A DNA stretch of 64,000 nt, from contig JAOALB010000033.1 of NCBI GenBank assembly GCA_025331125.1, positions 310,001 to 374,000 of the forward strand. Direction: 5' to 3'. The notes beneath the pieces are model-generated. The model did not search any database and was not told where the DNA came from. It worked only from the letters and a program-made list of their open reading frames with translations. The stretch is from Mycogone perniciosa. Lineage: Eukaryota; Ascomycota; Sordariomycetes; Hypocreales; Hypocreaceae. This document shows, piece after piece, positions 1 to 10,970 of the stretch; the stretch's first letter is position 1; each line of letters opens with the position of its first letter. The position numbers and the translations under genes were made by a program.

Positions 1-844
1 AAGCTGACATTATTGATAATCTGGAGCCAATTGCGGAGTGCCATGTGGTGAACGCGTTCAGTCTCTCGTATCGCACTTTATATGAATGGCGGTGACATAG
101 CTCACTTATTGTAGCCGACTCCTACACCCAGGGTATAATTATCGATCGGGCGTCACTCTATCCATCTCACGAGCAGAAAACGATGAAATGTAGATCTCAG
201 AATGAAACGGCATCTGGACGGAGAACAACCAAATGCCGAGATTAACGAAGGATCCTTTTCCCAAATTCCTCTCCGAACATCCTCAAGTCCAAAGACTCTG
301 CCGAATCCGCTGTCAAACAGGTACAGCGTGCGGCGGATATTCGTTGCTATCTGGAGAAGAAAAGGGAAGAGAAAGAAACTTTCGCTGACGAAAATTCGGC
401 GAGATGATAGAGGCATGCTGAGTCAGCTACTGACACGTGACGGAGTCAAGAAGAGGAACAAGTACTCCGTTTACGAAGTACATCACTGCAAATAGGTCAT
501 ATCACCACGGTTAATTATAGCTTTAACCACTTTTTATAACCCTGATCACGATGTGAAACTTGATGTATATTCATCCAACCTTCATGACCTTGTATTGCAA
601 TAGTAAAAATTTTAATGTCTTAGTGGTCTCTCTCTCTCTTCTCTTTTGACCCTCTGGTATAGTCGGTCACGTGAATGCGGGATGATGAATTCAAGGCTCC
701 TGATTGGCCCTTCTGAACCGAGGAACCGAGCCTGTCCGTTCCGAAAGCTTGCATCACGACTTGCATCTTCAACGACCGCAAGGAAACCGAACACAGACAG
801 ACGCCTTGGGACTGCATCGCGACTTGACGAACAAGCCAGTCACA
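1..844. other. Intergenic, no gene seen
   Basis: Only short open frames without recognisable domains occur here. A CT-rich tract at about 627-645 lies some 200 bp before the SDHC start codon and is typical of fungal promoters or leaders. Confidence 0.6.
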
Positions 845-1571
845 ATGATCGCGCAACGGGTGGGCGTTGCTGCTATGCGCCGAGGTACGCTGCCTTTTTC
901 CAGAGCCAATGCCATGGGAATAACCTCACTCACATACTGACCTCGTGCTCATAGGCGCCGCAAATGCCTTCTTCAGTCAGAACATCCCTCGGTTGGTTCT
1001 CGCATCTGCCATGTCGACTACTCAGGCGAGGTAAGCTTGGCTCACTTGCAATTCAAGTCGACTTCTGCGTGCATCCCGCACCAAGTCGATCTCACGAGCA
1101 TCTCGCTGATACATGCGCCTCTCCAGACCCATAACAACCACCAAGCTCACCCCCGAAGAAGGCCACCAGGTCCTCGTTAACCAGCGCCTTAACCGTCCCA
1201 TCTCCCCCCACCTCGCCATCTACCGAAAGGAACAGACCTGGTTCGGTGCCTCCGCATGGACTCGTATCACTGGCTGTGCTCTCTCCGGCGCTGCCTACGC
1301 CTACTTCGCCGCCTACCTCGTCTCTCCTCTGCTCGGCCTCCACATCGAGAGCGCCGCGCTGGCATCAGGCTTCGCAGCTCTGCCGTTCGTCGTCAAGGGT
1401 GGCATCAAGTTCGCCCTCAGCTTTCCCTTCGCTTTCCACTTCATCAACGGAATCAAGCACCTGGTCTACGATGCGGGCATTGGCTTTGCGAAGAGCCAAA
1501 TTAAGAAGGGCGAGATTTTCCTCTGGGTATCAAGCACCATCAGCGGACTGTACCTGGCATTCGGCTTGTGA
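845..1571 (+). CDS. SDH3: Succinate dehydrogenase cytochrome b560 subunit (complex II, subunit C)
   Basis: This is the membrane anchor of mitochondrial complex II, which helps bind heme b and ubiquinone in the inner membrane. Three exons are inferred: 845-884, 955-1030 and 1127-1571. They give 186 residues, normal for SdhC. The introns run GTACGC-TAG and GTAAGC-CAG, and the phases join exactly. The first two exons encode a mitochondrial presequence (MIAQRVGVAAMRR...). The third carries the family signature SPHLAIY with the following RITG segment, and the H-x3-G-x2-H pattern in HFINGIKHLVYD that supplies the heme ligand. Three hydrophobic membrane segments follow the signature. The start at 845 was chosen because only it supplies a presequence in phase with both splices. 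The gene converges on TAF6, about 270 bp away. Confidence 0.93.
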
Positions 1572-1842
1572 AAAAAATGGATATAAAGGGAACTACGGAA
1601 TAAAGCGAACGGGCGGACACATGATTTCACCGGACAAAACAATTGGGAGTGCAGTGTAGAAGTAGCAGCCACCAAAAAGGGGCCTTTCCATTAGTTGTCC
1701 AAATACTATCATATAAGTGTACAGAGCAATACCACGTGCGGTTGCCCATATGCAAGCCAATCTTGTGTGTTGGATATCAACCCCCCGTGAACGCCATTCG
1801 CCTTACTTCACTGTATCTCTTTTATCTTACTACCAACGTCGC

Positions 1843-3296
1843 CTATTCTAGGAAACGAGCATCCAGAATCGTCTTGATTAGCTTGTGATTACGAGATGAG
1901 GCAACCTTGCCCCCGACAATGGGGCCGATGAAGTCATTCAACTGAGAAAGTTCTGCCTGGGGGGCACTGCCGTTCACACCATTGGCGTCAGCGTGCTCGA
2001 CCCGTTGTGCAAGGGAGGCCACAGCTTGCACGAGGCCCTGAACGAGCATTTCGTAGTCGATGGATCCCTCAGACTTCTCCTTTAATGGCTGCAGGATTCC
2101 GGAATCAAAGCTCTTGAGGTTTCGCAGAACCAAGACACGAATAGCCTCAGGGCCACCGGCTTCGAGCAAGCCTTGGATTGAGCCATACAGCACAGCGGGA
2201 TGCTTTGTAGGGTCTAAAAAGTATTTGAGACAAGTGCGTGTAAGTTTGGGTCGGAGAAGCGTGTTTGACCCCGAGTACTTGCGCGCAATGCGACCAAGCA
2301 ATGAAGCAGCCAGCTGGCGTAGGTCGTACTGCTCTTTGATGGAATCATGGCCCTCATCCATGCCGAGTTTCTTAGCCATCAGGCAGGTGAGGACGGGTGC
2401 AGAGAGTGAGCTGGCGTACGGATCCAGGAAAAGACTCTTGTTCTCGATAAGAGCATTGGTCAGTTCCATCATCTGTTTCAGCGTAAAGGTATCGTCGAGT
2501 TGGTGTGTAACGCGGTCCATGATGAAGTTGATAAAGTACGGAACCAGCTGGTGCAGGCCTGGATCGTCTCTCACAGATCCCAGTGCGGCCTGACGCAGGC
2601 GTACGACCTCTTCATCGGGATTGTCATCGAGGATGGCAGCTTGTATCTTGTCGAAGTAGAGAATGAGCTCCTTGCTCACAATGTGCTTGACAGAAGGTTG
2701 ACCAGAGGCGCTGTCATTTCCAGCCAGAGCGGACAAAGCAGGATTTGCACCTGGGCCCTTGGGTAGAAGATCTTGAGACCTTGACTCGGCCGAGGTAGGG
2801 TTCTGCGGGATGGAAGGCTGGACGCCTTCGATAGCGAGCCAGTGTGCTGCAAAACGGGCGTCAGCATACATAGGTGCAAGGCGACCACGTGCGTGATGCA
2901 AAACGTACCAGTGAAGTTCATGTCGCGCGGCACCTTGGGCAGCGGCGCATTAATGAGCTTCTCAAAGTCCACCTCCTCGTCCTCGATGTAGAACAGCGGC
3001 TGACCAGGTCCTAAGCTGGCTTCGCCATATCGGAGCGCTCGCGTTGAGTCATATCCGTAGAGGGGCTCGGCGTCGAGGACTCTGAGCGCAAGCGACACGT
3101 CGTTGACCGTCATTGTTGTCCTTCGCGCGGCGCGCATGAGGCGAAGGGCTTCGATAATGACCTGGCCGATGCGGTATTCGACATCTTGCGTGAGGGCCTT
3201 GAGGGCCTCGTCGCTCATGGAGCCGATACCGACGGACTCTGCCACATCCTTGACATTCTCAGAGTTCCATAGGAGCTTGGGCGTTTCGCTCGCCAT
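1843..3296 (-). CDS. TAF6: TFIID subunit TAF6 (histone-fold and HEAT-repeat protein)
   Basis: TAF6 is a core subunit of TFIID, and in fungi also of SAGA. It pairs with TAF9 through a histone fold. Exon 1 is 2909-3296 and exon 2 is 1843-2846, separated by a 62 bp intron (GTACGT to CAG). The product is 463 residues. The N-terminus (about residues 5-75) is a histone fold starting KLLWNSENVKDVAESVGI. It is followed by the conserved PLYGY segment and by the AHWLAIEG motif, which spans the splice junction and supports it. The C-terminal half has the helical HEAT-type region with YFINFIMDRV and a RKYS element. The ATG at 3296 is chosen because the histone fold begins within ten residues; the upstream in-frame extension is low-complexity and resembles leader DNA. 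Confidence 0.94.
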
Positions 3297-3855
3297 GGCG
3301 TCAGCTGGGGAGTTGGTAATGCGCAGTTGCAGTCTCGTTGGTGGATGGTTGCTGGTGGAAGCTTTGGCTTGGTGAAGGCGATGATGAGGCTGAAACCTCG
3401 CCAGAGTGACTGTGGGGACGAGGCTACAGGTACTAATAGTACTACTAGTACCACTAGGCACCTGGGCGACTCTCTTTCAGTGGGCTTTAGTGGGGTGGTG
3501 CAGCCCTGGAGCGTAGTAGTAATTGGGGGCTTCTTAGTGGTCTAGGTGCCGAATTCGGGACTTGGAGAATAATAGTGCTTGCGGCGTACCATTCGTCACT
3601 CGTGCAAAATGTTTTGGCCATGAAGCACGAGCACGAGATCACGAGAAATTACCTCCAGTGATCATTCCCAAGCCATTTCTGTTACGCGGCTTAGCCTCAC
3701 CTATCAGTCTCTGTGTGGCAATGGCCTGCGCTGTGCGTCTCAACTTTCTTTACAGGTAGTGACGGCACAGGCTCACCAACACCATGCCAGCGGTACAGAA
3801 CACCAAGAAATCCGATCTTGAACCCTTCCATTGACAAGACTCATAGCCCAGGACT
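3297..3855. other. Intergenic, TAF6 promoter side
   Basis: This stretch lies between the TAF6 start codon and the homoaconitase relic on the other strand. No gene is seen. A short run of ACTAGT/AGTACTA repeats occurs at about 3431-3456. Confidence 0.5.
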
Positions 3856-4611
3856 ATGGCATTGGCCCTCTCGGCCACTAGGATCACAAGCCGTTGTGTT
3901 CCACGACTGCGAACGATCCCAGCTGCGACATGGCGACACACATTCAGCACCTCCCGCTCCCTGCGATGACCCGATGCCTTACACTCCTTGCTTGAGGAAG
4001 CACGCAGGTCCGCCAATCTGATATCTGAGAACCCGGGATGTCGTGTCCGAAGCGCCCCAGACGCTGACGGAGAAGATTGTTCAGCGCTACTCAGTTGGTC
4101 TTGCGCCTGGGAAGAAGGTCAAGTCCGGCGACTATGTCACGCTCGCTCCGGCCCGCTGTATGACACACGACAACTCATGGCCTGTTGCCCTCAGGTTCAT
4201 GTCCATTGGTGCCTCCAAGATCCATGACAACCGCCAAGTTGTCATGACCCTCCATCACGACGTCCAGAACAAGAGCGAGTCCAATCTCAAGAAGTACAGG
4301 CAGATTGAAGAATTTGCTGGTAAGCTTGGCGCTCCTTTTTTTGGTGCCGGCCGAGGGATTGGCCATCAGATCATGGTGGAGGAGGGTCACGCCTGGCCTG
4401 GTGCTGTGACCGTTGCTTCTGATCTGCTGCAGAACCAGCTTCGTGCCTATCCATGGGCTACTTACGCCAAATCACTTACCTGGACCTGTCTACTCTGTCG
4501 CCATTCGTAGCCGGACCCAATTCCATTGAGGTCGCCACGCCTCTTCGTGATCTCGAGGCCCAGAAAATTCCCGTGAATAAGGATTACCTTGTTTCTTGTA
4601 CCAACAGGTGA
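3856..4611 (+). pseudogene. LYS4: Broken, internally deleted homoaconitase (lysine pathway) copy
   Basis: Homoaconitase converts homocitrate to homoisocitrate in fungal lysine synthesis, in mitochondria. The relic starts with what reads as a mitochondrial presequence (ATG at 3856; residues rich in R, S and T). It then meets a TGA at 3967-3969 and a frameshift near 4034. The following frame matches the homoaconitase N-terminus well: VVSEAPQTLTEKIVQRY, then MTHDNSWPVALRFMSIGASK, then GRGIGHQIMVEEG. At about 4430, just after VTVASD, the sequence jumps. A segment of well over 100 residues expected in the family is missing, and the match resumes at TYAKSL. A one-base shift near 4475 moves to the frame reading YLDLSTLSPFVAGPN and then DYLVSCTN, which stops at TGA 4609-4611, before the remaining iron-sulfur cysteines and domain 4. 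It cannot make an active enzyme. Since lysine synthesis is normally essential for prototrophy, an intact copy is expected elsewhere. Confidence 0.85.
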
Positions 4612-5214
4612 AGGCTCAGATTGAGCAGTAAAGAAGATAGATGATGACGTTTTGTGTACCGAACATATAGATCAGATATCCAGTTTACAATTGCAAGGCA
4701 TTTCTGACGACATGACTGAATTATCATACTAATTCCGGCCCTGGATACTGTTGGATTCTTCCCTTTCCACTTGCGTAAGGGCGCTATCAATATTGCGGTA
4801 TCTGAAGTGCTTCATACTACAAGAAGCCGAGGCAACTATATTAAAATTGTAACCATAAACGTCCAAGGGCTTCCAGTGTGGGCCTCCATGCAAAACACTC
4901 CCTGCAACCTGACGTCAACTGGAACGGACCGGGACATCTATTCAATTCACGGAGCGGGGAAGCTTGGTAATAGTACGAAGTAAGGGAGAAGCTTTACGTT
5001 GAGCTGAACATGACGACAAGAGGGGTTGTGGTTGTGATTAGAATGGTGATGGTGTAGTTTTCACAAATCCGGCGGGCCCGGAGTTCAATCTTGAATACAT
5101 ATATATATATATATTAAGGAGACATCTTTACATCTATCGTCTTTCTATTCTATTCCCTCCATTCTATTTATTCTACCTATCCTATTCAATTCGATTGAGC
5201 TCGCAATCGACAAG
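4612..5214. other. Intergenic, DJ-1 promoter with TA repeat
   Basis: No gene is seen. A (TA)n run at about 5097-5114 sits roughly 100 bp before the DJ-1 start codon and could act as a TATA region. A short run of ATTCTATT-like repeats follows in the presumed leader. Confidence 0.45.
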
Positions 5215-6037
5215 ATGGCTCCCAAGAAGATTCTCGTGATTCTCACCAGCGCCGACAAGCTTGAGTCGATCAATATACCAACCGGCTGGTATCTGGTAAA
5301 CCACACCATACCATACCATACACAGCTATTCACTTCTCAATCTTGAGCTCTAACATAACCCTTTCTACGCATAGCCCGAATTCGCTCATCCGTACGATGT
5401 TCTCGCACCCAAGGCCGAAATCGTCGTCGCCTCCCCCAAGGGCGGAGTCGCTCCCCTTGACCCATCCTCCATCGAGATGTTCACAGACGATTCCTCGGTC
5501 AACTTCCTCAAGAACCACAAAGCCCTCTGGGAGAACACCACGCCTCTTAGGGACTTCCTCGGCCGCGCATCCGAGTTCGATGCCGTGTTCTACCCTGGCG
5601 GCCACGGCCCTGTGCTCGACCTTGTCACTGACGACGTTTCGATCCAATTGATCCAGGAGTTCTACAAGGCTGGCAAGCCCGTTGCTGCGGTGTGCCACGG
5701 CAGCATTGTATTTGCGAATGTGAAGATTGACGGAGAGTATCTTGTCAAGGACAGGGAGGTTACGGGCTTCACGAACGAGGAGGAGGAAATTGTAAAAATG
5801 ACGTCAGCTGTGCCGTTCCTAGTGGAGGATCTGCTTGTCAAGTCCGGTGGAAAGTTTGTCAAGACGGAGGCTTGGGGGGAGAAGGTTGTGGTTGATGGAC
5901 AGATCATCACGGGCCAGAATCCGGCTTCTGCGAAGGCTGTTGGTGAGGCGATTGCCAAGGCAATTGGTGAGTTCTGGACCTTTCCATGCTGTGAAATTAC
6001 TGGGATATGCTGACGTTTCGTCGAAATAGGTGTTTAA
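5215..6037 (+). CDS. DJ-1/PfpI (Hsp31-like) family protein, probable glyoxalase III-type enzyme
   Basis: The product is a cytosolic DJ-1/PfpI-fold protein. Fungal Hsp31-type members convert methylglyoxal to lactate without glutathione and help in oxidative stress. Exons are 5215-5295, 5375-5966 and 6030-6037; the last holds only three bases of coding sequence plus the stop region (GGT split, GTT, TAA). The product is 226 residues, usual for the subgroup. Visible motifs are the N-terminal strand KKILVILTSA, the YPGGHGP loop, and the nucleophile elbow AAVCHGSI with Cys at about residue 134 followed by His, as in yeast Hsp31 (Cys138-His139). An acidic stretch NEEEE lies where the family has its catalytic Glu. 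The tiny third exon rests on splice phase only; reading through the last intron would extend the tail by 16 residues. The gene is tail-to-tail with the alcohol dehydrogenase. Confidence 0.9.
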
Positions 6038-6220
6038 TGGCTGAAGGGGGCAAAGGGGGGCGAACTTGACGATATTCAGAACATGTCGAAGGCATCAATC
6101 GCCAGACTCTTAGGAATGAAAAGTTATCTTGTTTGATTTTGATCCATAGTGCATCCTCACTTACATATGCTCAAGCCCAGTCAGATTCGTGCTTCACAAA
6201 TGATCCCCATTCCGAGGATC

Positions 6221-7303
6221 CTACTTTTGACCAAACGCCCCGTCATACCCAACCATGGTAAACCTATAATGCACCTCATTGCCCTTCACCCTCTCAACCG
6301 CCTCCTTGCATCCCTCTTCAGAAAGCGGAAGCATTTCCACCCATGGCCTTACGCCCTTGTCCACAGCCAACTGCAGCATCGCCTCCATCTCCTGGTGGTT
6401 TCCCAAATGGCTACCAGTTACCTTTGGCGCATTTGCCGCAAAGGTCTTGGGCGAGATGTGCGGCAGCGGCTTGTCACCGATGCCGACAATGTGGAATTCA
6501 CCTCCAGGCTTGAGCAGCGATAGGAACGTTGGTATGTCGAGTTTGTCTGCCACGTCGGTTGAGTTGAGTATGAAGTCAAACTTGAACTTCCATGGCTCTG
6601 CCCATCCCTCCTTGTTGGTGAGAATGACGCCCTTGACGCCCATCTTGTTGCAATCGTCGACTTTGTCTGGTGAGTGACTGAGGGCATATGTCTCGGCTCC
6701 GAGAGCGACAGACCACTGGACGGCGAGGTGTCCAAGTCCTCCGATGCCCAAAACACCAACTCGTTTTCCTGGTCCAATATTGGCGCGGAAAAGAGGTGAA
6801 TATGTTGTGATACCAGCGCAAAGCAGCGGAGCCACGATATTCGTCTCAAGTCCATCAGGGATCTTGAATGTATAATAGTCGTGAACGCGAATATGCGATG
6901 CAAACCCTCCATGTGCCGTACTACCGTCTGGATACTGCGCATTATACGTTTCCACCAACCTGGGGCAATAGTTCTCATTTTTGCTCTTGCACATGTCACA
7001 CTCGAGGCACGACCAGACCTGAGCGCCCACGCCGACTCGATCGCCTTCTTGAATCCCCTTGACGTGGGGTCCGACTTTGATGGCCTTGCCGACGATTTCG
7101 TGGCCGACGCAGAGAGGGCCTTTGAAATCTCCCCAACCTCCTGTTAGAGTGTGAATATCTGAGCCGCAGACGCCACATGCGTCGATTTGGACGTCGATGT
7201 CATGGTCGCCAAAGGGCTTGGGTGTGAGCTCGGATTTGAAGAAGCGATTCCATGTCTTGGGGCTGTCGACACAGAAGCCGGTGAAGGTATCCGGGTATCC
7301 CAT
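6221..7303 (-). CDS. NADP-dependent zinc alcohol dehydrogenase (ADH6/cinnamyl-alcohol type)
   Basis: This is a single-exon, 360-residue medium-chain dehydrogenase that reduces aldehydes to alcohols. Catalytic zinc ligands are Cys46 (in CGVCGSD), His68 (GHEIVG) and Cys162 (LLCAG). The structural zinc site is Cys99, 102, 105 and 113. The Rossmann glycine motif GIGGLGH is at about residues 186-192 and is followed by a serine (SHSPDK). That fits NADP preference, as in yeast Adh6/Adh7, which act on aromatic and branched aldehydes. Nothing is missing compared with the family. The start at 7303 gives the usual N-terminus directly before the GroES-like fold. The 3' end is about 180 bp from the DJ-1 stop codon on the opposite strand. 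Confidence 0.94.
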   Translation of the reverse strand: MGYPDTFTGFCVDSPKTWNRFFKSELTPKPFGDHDIDVQIDACGVCGSDIHTLTGGWGDFKGPLCVGHEIVGKAIKVGPHVKGIQEGDRVGVGAQVWSCLECDMCKSKNENYCPRLVETYNAQYPDGSTAHGGFASHIRVHDYYTFKIPDGLETNIVAPLLCAGITTYSPLFRANIGPGKRVGVLGIGGLGHLAVQWSVALGAETYALSHSPDKVDDCNKMGVKGVILTNKEGWAEPWKFKFDFILNSTDVADKLDIPTFLSLLKPGGEFHIVGIGDKPLPHISPKTFAANAPKVTGSHLGNHQEMEAMLQLAVDKGVRPWVEMLPLSEEGCKEAVERVKGNEVHYRFTMVGYDGAFGQK

Positions 7304-8372
7304 GTTGCAGGTACTTGTTTCACAAGATGTACAATATATATTTAAACTGAATGATATGAGATAAACTTGAAAGCAAAGAATAGTCTCGTCCTTCCTCCAA
7401 CAGGCTGCTTCTTATACCTGCTTTGATGTTACACAACCCCTTCGCTCTTGGAGTCCCATCATGAAGCCAAAACCTCATAATGACACGGGAATCCCCGCCG
7501 GGAATAGTCTAGGTGTAGCGTAACGCAATTGCTTGCAGATCTATGACGTGGGACATCATCACAACATAATCTTAGAGCATAGACACTCTTTGTACCACCA
7601 CCAAGGTGGCAATATCCGTTTTCATCATGACACTCTAGCATATGAATACATAGTCAATAGCCACTGATCATAAAATTATCACCCGCAGGTTCCGGGCCGT
7701 TGGAAGTGGGGAATCCGGAGCCGATGCGGGTAGGAGGCCAAGAGGCAAGACTCTTATCAGAAGAAGGAATTCCGGGGCAAATAATGTACATCTGATGGCT
7801 TATAAGGGTCAAATATTTGCAAGAAGTCCTCACAACAATGGTGTTAGCCTTGGAGAAAGCCTTTTTTTTATATATACCCTCATGAAAAGTAAGTCATCTC
7901 TAGAATAAACGCCCGGTTACATCGTCCCCGGCATTCCCTGCATCTTCTCATGCAGCTCCTCAGACATACGACGAATCCGACATATACGACCAATGCCTTG
8001 ATCGTACCAACGCAAGCCTCCCTCTCAGAAACGTCAGCCCTCAACTCCCCCCGATTCACCACGTCACCCAAGCCTCGATACCTCAGCACTCTGTGCAGTA
8101 GCCCCATGCACAGGACATGTTGATGCCTATGATTTCAGTAGCTATAGCTGGCTTTGAGCCATAAAAGTGAGGCCAAATGCCCATCTCTGAGCCAACCAAG
8201 GCTTGGCAATCCGTTTCCTCTGTACATTCCTGTATTGTTGTGGTGGGTTTGGAACTTGACATATAAAACACCACGGATATCCTGCTGGTCCGTGATAGAA
8301 TCTTTTTGAGGGTTCACAGACCCAACAGCAACAACAAAGAACTTCCCACAACATATTTCGCAAATCCTCGCA
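7304..8372. other. Divergent intergenic region between dehydrogenase and carboxylesterase
   Basis: This serves as promoter DNA for both neighbours. No ORF with a recognisable domain is seen. An AT-rich stretch at about 7328-7345 lies just upstream of the dehydrogenase start codon. Confidence 0.5.
8261..8269 (+). promoter_or_regulatory. TATA-like box of the carboxylesterase gene
   Basis: ATATAAAAC lies about 104 bp before the start codon at 8373. That is a normal distance for a fungal TATA box with a short leader. Confidence 0.4.
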
Positions 8373-10224
8373 ATGAAGGCCCTATCGCTCTTCATTGCTG
8401 CTTTGCCGTGTGCAATAGCCACGGACTGTCATGCCAACAACTTGCCCCTGTCGCCCACAGCTATTCTAGACTCGGGTCCTATCTTTGGTGTTCAGACAAC
8501 TCTTCCAGGAGCATTCGGAGCCGTGAACAAGTTCCTCGGAGTCCCGTTCGCTGCGCCCCCCGAACGCTTCAGCCTTCCCCAGAAGCCACAGCCTTGGAGA
8601 TCTCCCAAGAACGCCACTCAGTTCGGGCCGTCCTGCATACAATACATCCCGCATTCCAGTAAGTCGAAACACCTCACGCGATCTCAAAGTCCCGCCTCTG
8701 TTCGTAGCGCGGAAACTAACAGCCAAACGCAGATATTGGAACAGACTATGACGTCCTGATTAACCTGTTCAACTTTGCCCACCCGCCTGAGAGCGAGGAC
8801 TGTCTCCTCATCAACGTCTTTGCTCCCGCAAACCCAAGTCCCCCGGGTGGTCGCCCAATTGTCCTCTTCATCCCTGGCGGAGCATGGAGCTTAGGCAACG
8901 GCCTCTTCGACCTGTCCGGCTTCGCTGGCTACGAAGACATCATAGCCATTACCTTCAACTACCGGACCAACAGTACACCCCCCTTCCCCCCCAGAGTTTG
9001 TATCCAAAACTGACGCCGCTGCAACAAATAGTCCTTGGCCTCCCCAACTCCCCAGACATCCCCCTCTCAGCGCGCAACCTAGGCCTTTACGATCAACGCC
9101 TGGCTCTCAAATGGGTGCAATCCAACGCTCATGCCTTCGGCGGTGATCCTAGCAAGATAACTCTCTGGGGCGAGTCCGCAGGCGCCATGTCCGTAGACCT
9201 TCACCTCCACACCTTTGCCAAAACCGACCCACCCCCTTTCCGCGCCGCAATCATGTTCAGCGGCCAATTCTCCTTTGGCATGCTCGGCTTCACAGGAAAC
9301 GGGAGTGACTATGCCTACTGGACCACCATCTCCAAAAAGGTCGGCTGCACAGATCTCAAGACTCAGCTATCCTGTATGAAAAAGGTCCCCGCCGAGGCTT
9401 TGATCCAAGCACTCGATGGAGTGCAAACGTCGTTTACGCCTTTGGCTGACGGCGTTACTGTACCTCCTGGACGTGCGAAAGCCTGGAGGCGTGGCGATGT
9501 CTTGAAAGTCCCTATTTTAATGGGCACGATCAAGGACGAGGGACGGACGTTGGTGAATTCGAAGATCAGCTTGGAGTTGTTTGAGCGGGTTTATCTCTCC
9601 CCTCCTGTGGTTACGCAACAACAGCGCGATGCTATCGTGGCGTATTACAAGAAGCTTCCCAACCTCAAGACGGACTTTGATATCGCATCGGCGATATACA
9701 CCGACTTCATCTGGGCATGTGTAAGTCCCTTCTCTCTCCCTCCTCGTCTCACATATACTAACCAAAATTCAAAGCCCCAAGGCCGTCTTGCCAACATCTC
9801 CGCCTCCCTGCCCAACCCAACATGGCGCTACAACTTCAACATCTCAATCACGCCCCTCCTGCCCCCCAAATTCCAATACCTGGAAAAGTTCCACGGCTCA
9901 GACATCATCCTTCTGACTCTGTCTCCCACCTACGAAGCCAACGCCATTCCCAAGCTCACCCCAGAGCTTTACACTTTCGCAAACTACTTCCGTGGTCTTG
10001 TGGGCCGCTTCGTCAGGAACCCCCATGGGGGAGCGGGTTGGCCGGCTACGGGCTCCAAGGATGCGCCGTATGATGTTGCCGTGTTGGGAGATGTGGGCGA
10101 GACGCATACCAGCGGAGCGACACCTGTTGATCACAGGGTTTTGGACGAGAGATGTGTTTTGTTTGATGATGTGTACAAGGCCATCGAGGCGTTTCCTAGT
10201 ACATCGTTGGCGGATGGACCGTGA
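8373..10224 (+). CDS. Secreted type-B carboxylesterase / lipase family hydrolase
   Basis: This is an alpha/beta-hydrolase of the cholinesterase/type-B carboxylesterase family, expected to hydrolyse carboxylic esters outside the cell. Exons are 8373-8658, 8733-8972, 9032-9720 and 9775-10224, and all phases agree. The product is 554 residues, typical for the family. Residues 1-20 are a signal peptide (MKALSLFIAALPCAIATDCHA). The catalytic serine is at about residue 224 in the elbow GESAGA, the acid is probably Glu in KDEGRTL, and the histidine is in KFHGSDI. The usual HGGG oxyanion loop appears as IPGGAW, a variant known in fungal members. The second intron falls inside the conserved NYRTN-LGLPNSP region, and splicing restores it. 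The natural substrate cannot be read from sequence. Confidence 0.92.
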
Positions 10225-10970
10225 TAGGTTTTCATAAGGATGGAAACCAGCTGTATCTTTGAGACTGAGATTAGGATTTGTGATGAAGTGGTCACAACAA
10301 GATTAATGATTGATGGATGATGAATAAAATGAACCCTTGCAAGGATTGAGATCGTTTCATAAGAGATAAAGTTGCTTGTTAGCTTCGTTGCGTGTGCATT
10401 CCCGATTGACTAACACTCCCAATTGCCTTCAAACGCCCGTGTAACATAGACAAAGAATATCATCAAAAGAAAAGAAAAGAAAAAACTCGAGCCTGCTATT
10501 CAGCCGGATACACCTCATATCTCAGGGGTAACCCAGACTCGAAAGCGCACGAGGCCAGTTAGGTCAGAGTTAAGAGAATGTGCGTGCCTTTGAATTCCCA
10601 CCCGTCACTCCATCGTCCAAATATTACACATTGAGGTATCATCCAAGATCCGGATCGCTGTAACAAATAAGGAGAAATAAGGAAAGTAAGCGCGCGCAGA
10701 AATGCGAGAAAAAGGTAGGTCGCCCTGTTGAACCGAACGAGATATCAAGCATTGATAAGTCGTCCTCCGTACTTGTCTGTTACACTCCGAGAGATTAGGG
10801 CTGCCGAAAGCCCTCTAATGATGTTGTTTTGTTTTCTTGGGATCTTCTGTACCCGTCCGCTTTTTTCTTTCTCCGAAAATTTTGGTCGTCCCCTCGAATT
10901 TCCTGCTGAAAGGTTGCCTGTAATGACCTCCTTTCATTCCGATCGTATTAACTCCGGTCTTGGGTCCTGT
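10225..10970. other. Intergenic, 3' sides of carboxylesterase and Opi1
   Basis: This lies between two convergent genes. No coding region is seen; it probably holds the two 3' untranslated regions. Confidence 0.5.
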
